DNA of 64,000 bases, from assembly GCF_900115005.1 (NCBI RefSeq), contig NZ_FOUY01000003.1, positions 62,001 to 126,000 on the forward strand, in the 5' to 3' direction. The DNA comes from Pseudonocardia ammonioxydans. GTDB taxonomy: Bacteria > Actinomycetota > Actinomycetes > Mycobacteriales > Pseudonocardiaceae. The notes under the pieces are model-generated. The model searched no databases, had not been told where the DNA came from, and worked only from the letters and a program-made list of their open reading frames with translations. Positions 25,649 through 33,392 of this stretch are shown here, piece by piece; positions within the stretch are counted from its first letter, which is position 1; each line of letters starts with the position of its first letter. The position numbers and the translations under genes were made by a program.

Positions 25649-27373
25649 ATGTCTGACTACGAACCGCGCTACGACGTCGTGTGGCCGCTCGGGCGCCGGG
25701 TGGTCGGGGAGGTCGTGGAACAGGAACGGCCCGCTGAGCTCGGTGGTCGTACCGTGGCCTACCTGTGGGACGAGCTGTTCCGCGGGCCCGAGATGTTCGA
25801 GGTGATCTCCGAGGTCGCTCGCGACCGGTTCGACGACGTCGAGTTCGTCGGCTGGGAGGAGTTCGGCAACTTCCACGCCTCGGCAGCTGAGGAGAAGCGC
25901 GTCCTGGAAGCGCTGCCCGAGCTGCTCCGCTCCCATCGCGTCGACCTCGTGGTCGCCGCCGTGGGTGCTTGAGGCTCGTGCATGCCTGCCGTGATGCGGG
26001 CAGCGGCCGCCGCCGAGCGGGCCGGGGTTCCGGCCGTGGCCATCGGCGGGGGAGGCTTCGAGCCGATGGGCCGAGCCATCGCCAAGTCCCTCGGCATCAG
26101 CCACGTGCCGATCGTCAGCTACCCCGGTGTGATACTCGCCGATGACTCGGCGACCTTCCGGACCAAGATGCGCTACGAGGTCGCCCCGGCGGTGGTCGAT
26201 GCTCTGGTGGCCGAGTCGCCCGGGACCGGCGAGGTCGCGACCGCGCCGGAGGAGCCGGAGCGGGAGCACTCCACCCGCGCGGTCGTGTTCTCCGGTGAGC
26301 TGGACGCCGTCCAGGACCACTTCGAGGAGCAGGGCTGGACGGACGGCCTACCGATCGTGCCGCCCACACTCGAGCGGGTCGATGCCTTCCTCGCCCGGAC
26401 CCGGCGCGACCCGAACGAGGTGCTCGGAAGCCTCGCCCCGGAGCAGCGAGAGGCCACCGTGTGGAACGTGGCCGTGAACGGCGTGCTGGCCGGGTGCACC
26501 CCGGAGCACATGCCGGTGTTGCTGGGGATCGTGGAGTGCCTGGTCGATCCGGTCTTCCGCGTTGCCGACGCCGGGTCGACCCCCGGCTGGGAGCCGCTCG
26601 TGGTGCTCTCCGGTCCTGTCGTCGAACGGCTGGGTTTCAACTCCGGGACCGGAGTGATGCGGGTCGGACGTCGCGCGAACACGGCCGTCGGGCGATTCGT
26701 CCGGCTCTACCTCCGGAACCTGGCGGGGCTGCGGACCCCACCGGACCACACCGACCAGGGAGCCATCGCGACGTCGTTCAACGTGGTGCTCGCGGAGAAC
26801 GACGACGCCGTGCGCGACGCCGGATGGTCGTCGTTCCGCGAGGATCGCGGCTTCGCCGCCGCGGACAGCGTCGTGACGGTGCAGAGCTGCGTGACGATCA
26901 GCGCGCCGATCTACTCCGCCGGTGAGGACGCGGCCGGTCACCTGCATGCGTTGACGGTCGGGATGCGGGACGCGATGGGCCCCTGGTCCTACACGGGGAT
27001 GGAGTTCGGGGCGTGGCATCCGCTGCTCGTCGTCGGTCCGAGCATCGCCCGGGCGCTGGCGGGCTACGGGATCGACAAGACGGCGATCCGCGCGCACCTC
27101 GCCGAACACGCCCGGATCACGGTCGCGGAGCTCGAACGGTGCGCCTGGGCGGTCGGCTCGACCGGCTTCCGGGTGGACGAGCTGGTGCGCCGTGGTGAGC
27201 TCGATCAGCGGTACGCCGGGACCGACCCGCAGCGGACCGTGCCCATGTGCACGCGGGCCGACGACATCGGGATCGTGCTGGCCGGGAATCCGAGTCGCAA
27301 CCAGTCACGCGGCTACGTGCAGAACCACGTACAGGGAGCACCCGTGAGCCGGCGGATCGAGGAGGAACCGTGA
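25649..27373 (+). CDS. UGSC-family selenoprotein fused to a C-terminal uncharacterised domain (UGA at 25970 read as Sec)
   Basis: 574 aa if the in-frame UGA at 25970-25972 is read as selenocysteine (residue 108). The surrounding reading VVAAVGA-U-GSC is the hallmark of the UGSC (seleno)protein family. The frame then continues uninterrupted for 466 codons with family-like sequence (AERAGVPAVAIGGGGFEP, VPIVSYPGVI). A SECIS-like hairpin follows the UGA. The first downstream ATG (25982) lies inside the UGSC motif and lacks a ribosome binding site, so a split into two genes is unlikely. Residues about 215-574 form a second domain with EEQGWTDGLPIVPPT and VLAGC(283)TPEHMP, repeated in the two genes at 28839 and 29863. 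Function unknown; a thiol/selenol redox reaction is likely. Confidence 0.88.
25970..26018 (+). promoter_or_regulatory. Selenocysteine UGA codon with bacterial SECIS-like hairpin (first UGSC gene)
   Basis: UGA occupies 25970-25972. An apical stem CTGCC (25986-25990) pairs with GGCAG (25999-26003) around the loop GTGATGCG; the loop begins with G, 18 bases after the UGA. A lower stem GCTCG (25974-25978) can pair with CGAGC (26014-26018). Bacterial SECIS elements need a short upper stem, a G in the first two loop positions and roughly 16-37 bases between UGA and loop; all are met. Confidence 0.75.
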
Positions 27374-28266
27374 CCGACGACGTGTGGGATCTGGCTGTGG
27401 TGGGGGCTGGGATGGCCGGGCTGACCGCGGCGACGGTCGCGGCCGAACACGGCGCCCGGACCGTCGCCCTGGACCGTTTGGCACCCGGTGGTCAACTGAT
27501 CAACCTCGGTGACGTGAGTGACTATCCCGGGCTGCCGGTGAAGACGAGCGGCCCGGACCTGGCCGGGACATTGCTCGAGAACGCGATGTCGGCGGGGGTG
27601 GAGATCTCCTATACCGAGGTCACCGAACTGACTACCGGGTCGCCCCACACGGTCCGGACCCTCGACGGGTCGGTTGCCGCCACCACGGTCGTCGTGGCCA
27701 CCGGACTCGCCCCCGGCAGGCTCGACGTGCCTGGTGCGGACGAGTGGGCGGGTCGCGGACTGTCCGAGTGCGCGAGCTGTGACGGTCCGCTGTTCACGGG
27801 GCAGCGCGTGGTCGTCGTCGGTGACGACGACTGGGCGGCCCAGGAGGCGGTCGAACTGGCCGGGGTGGCCGCACATGTCACGGTCCTGCTCCCGGGCCCA
27901 TCGCCGCTGTGGTCCGCCCGCCGCGCGGCGATTCTCGCGGCGAGCGGTGTCGCGGTGCGCGAGGGCGCGGTGGTCGTCGGGATCGATGGTGACAGAACCG
28001 TGACGGGGATACGGCTCGCCGACGGGGTGGAGATCCCGGCCACCGGAGTCTTCGCCCAGGTCGGGCGGGAACCGCGCTCCGGGCTGGTCGAAGGGGTCCT
28101 GAAGCGAGCCGCCGACGGGCGGATCACCGGCACGCCGGATGCCGACGCTCCCGGACTCCACGTGGCCGGGCCGGTGCGTGCCGGGGTCTCCGACCATCTG
28201 ATCGCTGCCGCGGCGGACGGACTCGCTGCAGGCCTGGCGGCGGTCGCCGACCTGCAGATGAGATGA
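27370..28266 (+). CDS. Thioredoxin reductase-like flavoprotein with atypical nucleotide motif
   Basis: 298 aa. It has the FAD motif VVGAGMAGLTAATVAAEHG, GGQLINLGDVSDYPG and the redox-active pair C134-A-S-C137 in SECASCDG, as in bacterial thioredoxin reductases (usual motif CATC). The second Rossmann motif, normally GGGDSA, reads VGDDDWAAQEA, and the NADPH-specific HRR segment is absent (LLPGPSPLWSARR). It may therefore use another nucleotide, ferredoxin or a protein donor. The GTG overlaps the stop of the first UGSC gene as GTGA and the second UGSC gene follows 45 bases later, so it probably reduces these selenoproteins (inference). Confidence 0.85.
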   Translation: MTDDVWDLAVVGAGMAGLTAATVAAEHGARTVALDRLAPGGQLINLGDVSDYPGLPVKTSGPDLAGTLLENAMSAGVEISYTEVTELTTGSPHTVRTLDGSVAATTVVVATGLAPGRLDVPGADEWAGRGLSECASCDGPLFTGQRVVVVGDDDWAAQEAVELAGVAAHVTVLLPGPSPLWSARRAAILAASGVAVREGAVVVGIDGDRTVTGIRLADGVEIPATGVFAQVGREPRSGLVEGVLKRAADGRITGTPDADAPGLHVAGPVRAGVSDHLIAAAADGLAAGLAAVADLQMR

Positions 28267-28311
28267 CCGGACGGCTGCGTCGGCCCGGCACCGCACATGA
28301 GAGGAGCGCAC

Positions 28312-28842
28312 GTGCGCATCATCGATCCCACCTACGGCACACCGAGTGAGGAGGCGAGTACCGCTGTCGCGGGCGACCGGCCCCCGGCCGGGACACTGTG
28401 CCTGTTCTCGAACTCCAAGCCCGGTGCGAGCGATCTGCTGCGGGGCGTCGGAGACCAGCTCGGTGCCGAACGTGGCATCCTCGACGTCGGCTTCGCCGCG
28501 AAACCCAATGCGGCAGCCGGGGCCGACGAGGACCAGCTCGACCACCTCGCGGCCCGGTACCGGATGGCGGTCGTCGCGATCGGTGATTGAGGATCCTGCT
28601 CGTCGTGGAGTCTCCACGACTCGGTCGAACTTGAACGTCGCGGCGTCACGGCGTTCCTGATCGTGACCCGTACCTTCCTGCCTCTGGTCACCGCGCAGGC
28701 GAAGGCCAGACGGGTCGATCCCCGGGTGGTCGTCGTCGAGCATCCCGTCGGCGGCCTGGACCCGTCCGGGCTCGAGGGACGGATCGCGAGTGCCTACGCC
28801 GGAATCGCGCATGCACTGGACGAGCTGGAGGAGGCGATGTGA
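28312..28842 (+). CDS. UGSC-family selenoprotein, stand-alone (UGA at 28588 read as Sec)
   Basis: 176 aa if the UGA at 28588-28590 is selenocysteine (residue 93). The context MAVVAIGD-U-GSC matches the UGSC motif and parallels the first gene. After the UGA the frame continues (GVTAFLIVTRTFLPLV, PRVVVVEHPVGGLD) to a stop that overlaps the next GTG. The N-terminus VRIIDPTYGTP and FSNSKPGASDLLRGVG are typical of the short family members. The GTG at 28312 is chosen because GAGAGGAG lies just upstream; an ATG at 28297 has none. An annotation that stops at the UGA would lose the active site. Function is uncharacterised; redox chemistry by the Sec/Cys pair is likely. Confidence 0.87.
28588..28626 (+). 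promoter_or_regulatory. Selenocysteine UGA codon with bacterial SECIS-like hairpin (second UGSC gene)
   Basis: UGA occupies 28588-28590. A perfect 8-bp apical stem, GTCGTGGA (28602-28609) with TCCACGAC (28613-28620), closes the loop GTC. The loop starts with G 19 bases after the UGA, inside the known spacing window. A weak lower stem may form between 28592-28595 and 28623-28626. This is one of the strongest hairpins inside a coding region here. Confidence 0.8.
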
Positions 28843-29870
28843 GCGACCCCGGCGTGCTCGAGATACCCGACCTCGGTCCTGCCGAATGGTTCTCCTGGGT
28901 GGAGGAACGCGGCTGGGGCGACGGCCTTCCCACGGTTCCTCCGACCGAGGACCTCGTGGACGCCATGCTCGCCGCGTTGCCGTCCGACCTACCGGAGTTC
29001 GGACCGCTGCCGCCGAGCCGGCTGGTTCCGGCTCCACGGGCGGTCGCCGCGAACGCCGTGATGGCAGGCTGCCGTCCTCTCGACCTGCCGACGGTGCTCG
29101 CCGCACTGGCCGGTGTGCAGCAGGATGCCTACAACCTGCACGGCACTCTCGCCACGACCCATCCCTGTGCGCCACTGATCGTGGTGAGCGGCCCGGTGCG
29201 GGAGCGGCTCGGTCTCAACGGCGCCGGGAACTGCTTCGGATCGGGTACGCGGGCGAACGCGGTGATCGGCCGCGCGTTGTCGCTGATCCTGCTCAACCTG
29301 GCTGGGGCCCGGCCACCTGCGATGGACCGGTCGACCCAGGGCTCGCCGGCGAAGTACACCTACTGCTTCGCGGAGAACACCGGGGACAGCCCCTGGGAGC
29401 CCTTCGGCGTCCGGCGTGGCTTCGATGCGGACGAGAGCGTGGTGACCGTTCTGGCGGCCGAGCCCCCACACAACATCAACGATCACGGCAGCACCACGGG
29501 AGAAGGGATCCTCACCACGATCGCGGGCACGATGGCGCAACCCGGATCCAACAACGTCTATGTCCGTGGCCCGCACCTCCTGGTACTCGGCCCGGAGCAT
29601 GCAACGACGCTGCACCGCGACGGCTGGACGGTGGAGGCGATCCGTCGTGCTCTGTGGGAGCGGGCGCGGATCCCGGTCGACGCGGTGTCCGAGGGCAACC
29701 GCCGCCAGTTCACCGAATGGGGGATCGAGCCCGACGGCGACCACTACACCGTCAGCACGGGGCCGGAGCAGTTGCAGGTACTGGTCGCGGGTGGAGCCGG
29801 CAAGCACTCGGCCTGGATCCCGTCGTTCGGGGCGACCGAGGCGGTGTCCGTTCGGGTTCCCGGTGGGTGA
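28839..29870 (+). CDS. UGSC-locus protein homologous to the C-terminal domain of the first selenoprotein
   Basis: 343 aa, not recognised as a named family. It is clearly related to residues 215-574 of the first UGSC protein and to the next gene. Shared features are the N-terminal motif VEERGWGDGLPTVPPT, the invariant AGCRP (Cys78), CAPLIVVSGPVRERLGLN, GTRANAVIGRALSLILLNL and a C-terminal QVLVAGGAGKHSAW. There is no signal peptide or membrane segment, so it is cytoplasmic. Its GTG overlaps the stop of the second UGSC gene as GTGA. The conserved Cys could exchange with the Sec centre, but no function is known to me. Confidence 0.75.
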   Translation: MSDPGVLEIPDLGPAEWFSWVEERGWGDGLPTVPPTEDLVDAMLAALPSDLPEFGPLPPSRLVPAPRAVAANAVMAGCRPLDLPTVLAALAGVQQDAYNLHGTLATTHPCAPLIVVSGPVRERLGLNGAGNCFGSGTRANAVIGRALSLILLNLAGARPPAMDRSTQGSPAKYTYCFAENTGDSPWEPFGVRRGFDADESVVTVLAAEPPHNINDHGSTTGEGILTTIAGTMAQPGSNNVYVRGPHLLVLGPEHATTLHRDGWTVEAIRRALWERARIPVDAVSEGNRRQFTEWGIEPDGDHYTVSTGPEQLQVLVAGGAGKHSAWIPSFGATEAVSVRVPGG

Positions 29871-30864
29871 GTGGCCGCTCGTGGCCGAGGGGACAGCGGT
29901 GGAGGACGCCACGGCCGCGTTGCTGATCGGCGGCATCGGGGACGGGCTGCCGGTCGTGCCACCGACGGCGGCGCGACTGGAGGCGATGCTCGCGGGTGTC
30001 GCTGCCCCGGACGCCGCCCTCGGAGCGGTGCCGCCGTTGTTCTCCGAGCTGACTCCGGCGGGCGCCGCATACCATGCGGTACTCGCCGGATGCCGTCCCT
30101 CGGAACTGGGAGTGGTGCAAACCGCACTACAGGCCTGTCTGGCGCCGGAGTTCAACCTCCTCGGCGTCCAGACGACGACCGGCACGGCTGCCGTCGCGGT
30201 CGTCGTGCGCGGGCCGGTGGTCGCCGCCCTGGGGATGAACACCGGGACGAACCTGCTCGGCCCCGGGAATCGGGCCAACGCCGCGATCGGGCGTGCGGTC
30301 GCACTCGCGCTGGCCGGGATCGGTGGTGCCCGACCGGGCGAGACCGACATGGCCACCACCGGACAGCCGGGCCGGTACGGGTTGTGCCTTCCGGTTGCAC
30401 CGCGAGCGGCGGACGATCGACCGGAGGATGCCGATACGGTCACCGTGCTTGCTGTCGGTGGCACAGCCGAGGTGTTGCCCCGCGGTGAGGGCCGCACCGC
30501 CGCCGAGATCCTGGACCCTCCCGCTGCTCTGTTGGCCGGGTCGGCCTTGGCGGCGGGGGACCCGGGACGGATGAGCGCCTGCGAACAGGCTCTCGTCGTG
30601 CCCCCGGAGGTCGCGGAGCGAGTGCACGCACTCGGCATCGCTGATGTGGCCGCAGAACTCTATCGGCGCGGCAACGAGTTGCTCGCGAATCACGGGCTGT
30701 CGCAGGAGCGGGTCGCGGCGTCGGCCGAGGCGGTACATGTGCTCGTCACCGGTGGCGCCGGTATCAAGATGGTGCATCTGCCCGGCTGGATCGGCGGTAG
30801 CCGGGCGGTCACCCGCCCCATTCGATGCCCCGGCGGTGAGCCGGTGTCCGTGGCGGAAGGCTGA
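29863..30864 (+). CDS. Second UGSC-locus companion protein, paralogue of the preceding gene
   Basis: 333 aa. It is a third copy of the same domain: GDGLPVVPPT, AGCRP (Cys77), VVRGPVVAALGMNTGTN, NRANAAIGRAVALALAGIGG and HVLVTGGAGIKMVHLPGW. The chosen GTG at 29863 overlaps the end of the preceding gene by eight bases; a GTG at 29881 is an alternative start. It closes the operon. The three copies (one fused, two separate) suggest a hetero-oligomeric enzyme with the UGSC subunits, which is inference from domain reuse. No transmembrane or cofactor motif was identified. Confidence 0.72.
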   Translation: MGEWPLVAEGTAVEDATAALLIGGIGDGLPVVPPTAARLEAMLAGVAAPDAALGAVPPLFSELTPAGAAYHAVLAGCRPSELGVVQTALQACLAPEFNLLGVQTTTGTAAVAVVVRGPVVAALGMNTGTNLLGPGNRANAAIGRAVALALAGIGGARPGETDMATTGQPGRYGLCLPVAPRAADDRPEDADTVTVLAVGGTAEVLPRGEGRTAAEILDPPAALLAGSALAAGDPGRMSACEQALVVPPEVAERVHALGIADVAAELYRRGNELLANHGLSQERVAASAEAVHVLVTGGAGIKMVHLPGWIGGSRAVTRPIRCPGGEPVSVAEG

Positions 30865-30973
30865 CTCGGGCGTCACCGAGCCGCTCCACTTCGGACGACG
30901 ACGGTGCGGGCCACCCGGACGCGCAGCCCAGGGACCGCGGAGCGGGGCGATCCGACGGTTAGGTTCCTCGGTC

Positions 30974-32098
30974 GTGACCGATCGACTCGTTCCCGCCGTC
31001 CTCGCGATCGGCCTCGGGGCGGTGCTGGTGCTGGCCGTGCTCGTCCCCGTCGTCGCGCTGTCCTACCGGCGCCGCGGCGGGTTCGGAACGCGGGAGATGG
31101 TCGTGCTGGCCGCGGTCCCGGTCTACGGGCTGGCGATCCTGACCTACACGCTGCTGCCGCTGCCGCAGGTCGATGCGGCGTTCTGCGCCGGCCGGTCCGT
31201 CGCGGACGTGCTGCAGACCCGCCCGTTCCAGTTCGTCGACGACATCGCGCGGATCGCGTCCCGGCAGGAGGCGACCGGGATGCGGGCCGCGCTCGCCAAC
31301 GGCGCGGTGCAGCAGGTCGTGCTGAACGTCGTGCTGTTCGCCCCGCTCGGCTGGCTGCTGCGCGGCCCGTTCCGCCGCTCGCTGGCGGTGACCGTGGCGG
31401 CCGGGTTCGCGGTCTCGCTGCTGGTGGAGCTCACCCAGTACACCGGCAACTGGTTCCTGTTCCCGTGCGCCTACCGGGTCGCCGACGTCGACGACCTGAT
31501 CGCGAACACCGCGGGAGCGCTGCTCGGCGGGCTGGCCGCGATGCTGCTGCGCCCGCGCCGGCTCGACGCGGCCGGGGCCCCGGACCGGCCGGCGCCGGTG
31601 TCGGCCCGCAGGCGGCTGCTCGGCGCGGTGTGCGACGTGCTCGCGGTGTGGGGCTCGGGTGCGGTGCTGGGCGCGGTCGTGCTGGCCGGGTACTCCGTCG
31701 CGGCCGGCGGGCTCTCCGGGCCGCTCCCGGACTGGTTCGAGGGCGCGAACGAGCTCGTCGGGTTCTGGGCGCCGCTGGTGGTGTTCCTCGTCGTCCCGCT
31801 GGTCGGCACCGGTGGGACCATCGGCCAGCGGGCCGTGCGGCTGCGCCCGGCACAGCCGGACGGCGGCGTGCCGTCCCGGGGCACGCGGCTGGTGCGGGTG
31901 CTGCTGGGCACCGGTGGGCTGCTGCTGCTCGCGGGCCCGAGCGGCGCGTTCGGCCTGCTCGGTCTGGTGTGGGGCGTCGCGAGCCTGGTGGGCCTGTTCC
32001 GCACGAGCGGGCACACCGGATTGGCCGGGCGGATCACCGGGCTGGTCATGGTCGACGACCGCGCTCGGGCCGGGGAGCACGCGGTCACCCCGCGGTGA
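30974..32098 (+). CDS. VanZ-like / RDD-domain membrane protein
   Basis: 374 aa. The N-terminal half is VanZ-like (LTYTLLPLPQ, QVVLNVVLFAPLGWLLRG, LLVELTQY, ADVDDLIANTAGALLGG). The C-terminal half has RDD-like helices (VCDVLAVWGSGAVLG, VGTGGTIGQRAVRLR). VanZ family proteins are linked to low-level teicoplanin tolerance in enterococci, but most actinobacterial members are uncharacterised. TAGGTT eight bases before the GTG at 30974 suggests a leaderless or near-leaderless transcript. The 109-base gap before it shows nothing else. The stop codon lies in a 64-bp hairpin element. Confidence 0.82.
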   Translation: MTDRLVPAVLAIGLGAVLVLAVLVPVVALSYRRRGGFGTREMVVLAAVPVYGLAILTYTLLPLPQVDAAFCAGRSVADVLQTRPFQFVDDIARIASRQEATGMRAALANGAVQQVVLNVVLFAPLGWLLRGPFRRSLAVTVAAGFAVSLLVELTQYTGNWFLFPCAYRVADVDDLIANTAGALLGGLAAMLLRPRRLDAAGAPDRPAPVSARRRLLGAVCDVLAVWGSGAVLGAVVLAGYSVAAGGLSGPLPDWFEGANELVGFWAPLVVFLVVPLVGTGGTIGQRAVRLRPAQPDGGVPSRGTRLVRVLLGTGGLLLLAGPSGAFGLLGLVWGVASLVGLFRTSGHTGLAGRITGLVMVDDRARAGEHAVTPR

Positions 32099-32159
32099 TC
32101 GGGCCGTGGTGCAGGATCGGTGCCGGATCCGGCACCGACCCTGCACAACACGCCGATCA
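32096..32159 (+). repeat. 64-bp hairpin element, copy 1
   Basis: It begins exactly at the TGA stop of the VanZ/RDD gene and ends in GATCA. The core GATCGGTGCCGGATCCGGCACC is palindromic and flanked by partly complementary arms. The same core, same total length and same position on a stop codon recur at 52736-52799. It probably acts as a transcription terminator; repetition suggests a dispersed family. Confidence 0.8.
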
Positions 32160-32198
32160 CGCCCGGCCGGCCGGGTCGGGGGTGGCATCCTCGGCCGG

Positions 32199-32585
32199 AT
32201 GACCCCCGAGGACTCGATGCAGATCCACGCCCTGCTGGCCGACTACGGCCACGTCGTCGACGACCACGACTGGGACCGGGCGCACGAGGTGTTCGCCCCG
32301 GACTTCGTGTTCGACCGCTCCGCATCCGGCCGCCCGGACCTGCACGGCATCGACGACATCGTGGCGAACTTCAAGGGGCGCAACATGTACGCGCACCTCA
32401 CGGTGAACACGACGCGGACCGGGATCGACGCCGACACCGTACGCGGGCACAGCAAGTTCATCGGCTTCCCGAACGAGGGCCCGCCGGTGACCGGGGACTA
32501 CCACGACGAGATCGTCCGCACCCCGGCCGGCTGGCGGCTGCGCCACCGGCGGGCGGAGATCCGGGCACGCAAGTTCTTCGACTGA
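32199..32585 (+). CDS. SnoaL-like / NTF2-fold protein
   Basis: 128 aa, the typical size of the SnoaL-like NTF2 superfamily. The N-terminal helix IHALLADYGHVVDDHDWDRAHEVFAPDFVFD and the later strands YAHLTVNTTRTGIDADTVRGHSKF and DEIVRTPAGWRLRHRRAEIR are characteristic. Members include small hydratases, isomerases, cyclases and ligand-binding proteins, so substrate cannot be given. It lies between a hairpin and the convergent aldolase gene. ATG at 32199; a weak -10-like CATCCT lies seven bases before it. Confidence 0.85.
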   Translation: MTPEDSMQIHALLADYGHVVDDHDWDRAHEVFAPDFVFDRSASGRPDLHGIDDIVANFKGRNMYAHLTVNTTRTGIDADTVRGHSKFIGFPNEGPPVTGDYHDEIVRTPAGWRLRHRRAEIRARKFFD

Positions 32586-32591
32586 CAAGAA

Positions 32592-33341
32592 CTAGCCGCG
32601 GGCCGCCGCCAGCTGCTCGGTGAGCGCCGCCCGCAGGATGGCGTGCTCGGCGGCGAGCATGGTGAAGGTGACGCCCAGCTCGCGGAACCGGCGGGCGTGG
32701 GCGGGGGAGTCGCAGTAGATCCCCACCGGGACGCCCGCGGCTCCGCACCGGTCGGTGATCCCGCGCAGCAGCTCGGCGTACTCGTCGCTGCGGGGCCCGC
32801 CGGGACCCTGCGCGGCGAGCGGGAAGCCGTGGGTCAGCGCGAGGTCCGACGGGCCGACGAACACCGCGTCGACGCCCTCGACGGCCAGGATGTCCTCCAG
32901 GTTCGCCACCGCCGCGACCGTCTCCACCATCACCACGCACCGCCCGGCGGCCAGCGGGTCGCGGCCCAGCCACGACGGCCGGACCGGTCCGAAGCTGCGG
33001 TGCCCGTCCGGCGGGTACCGGCACGCGGCGACGGCCTCGGCGGCCTGCTCGGCGGTGTCCACCAGGGGGACGATCACGGCGTCGGCACCGCGGTCCAGCG
33101 CCCGCCCGATCAGCTCGGCGCCGTGCCCGGCCACCCGCACCAGGGTGCGCGTGCCGGACGCGGTCAGCGCCTGCAGCATGCCCAGGACGACGTCGTCGCC
33201 GATCAGCCCGTGCTGGGTGTCGACGCAGACGCTGTCGAACCCGACCGCGCCGACGACCTCGGCGACGGCGGGGGAGGGGAGCTGCAGCCAGCCGCCCACG
33301 GCGTCGCCGGTGAACATCGGGTCCGGGGTGCGCGCACTCAT
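32592..33341 (-). CDS. HpcH/HpaI-family class II aldolase
   Basis: 249 aa TIM-barrel aldolase. It contains VGFDSVCVDTQHGLI (metal/substrate His region), ALDRGADAVIVPLVDT, VVMVETVAAVANLEDILAVEGVDAVFVGPSDLALTHG (metal-binding Glu and Asp) and GIYCDSPAHARRF. These Mg/Mn-dependent enzymes cleave 2-keto-4-hydroxy acids to pyruvate plus an aldehyde; exact substrate is unknown. Its start is divergent from the truncated NAD-binding gene, 51 bases apart, and it converges on the SnoaL gene. Confidence 0.9.
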   Translation of the reverse strand: MSARTPDPMFTGDAVGGWLQLPSPAVAEVVGAVGFDSVCVDTQHGLIGDDVVLGMLQALTASGTRTLVRVAGHGAELIGRALDRGADAVIVPLVDTAEQAAEAVAACRYPPDGHRSFGPVRPSWLGRDPLAAGRCVVMVETVAAVANLEDILAVEGVDAVFVGPSDLALTHGFPLAAQGPGGPRSDEYAELLRGITDRCGAAGVPVGIYCDSPAHARRFRELGVTFTMLAAEHAILRAALTEQLAAARG

Positions 33342-33392
33342 GCGCGCACCGTGCCGTGTCCAGGTCCCGACACGCCAGGGCATGATGCGGGG

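Noticed and set aside
25649-25972. Short 107-residue protein ending at the UGA
   Set aside because: It would be half a UGSC domain; the same UGA-GSC arrangement occurs independently at 28588, and both have SECIS-like hairpins.
25982-27373. Separate gene starting at the ATG at 25982, downstream of the UGA
   Set aside because: The ATG is four codons after the UGA inside the U-G-S-C motif, lacks a ribosome binding site, and would lose the redox centre and the first half of the domain.
29863-29880. A third in-frame Sec UGA at the end of the gene at 28839
   Set aside because: The TGA at 29868 has no GSC context, and the next gene starts in another frame overlapping it; it is a normal stop.
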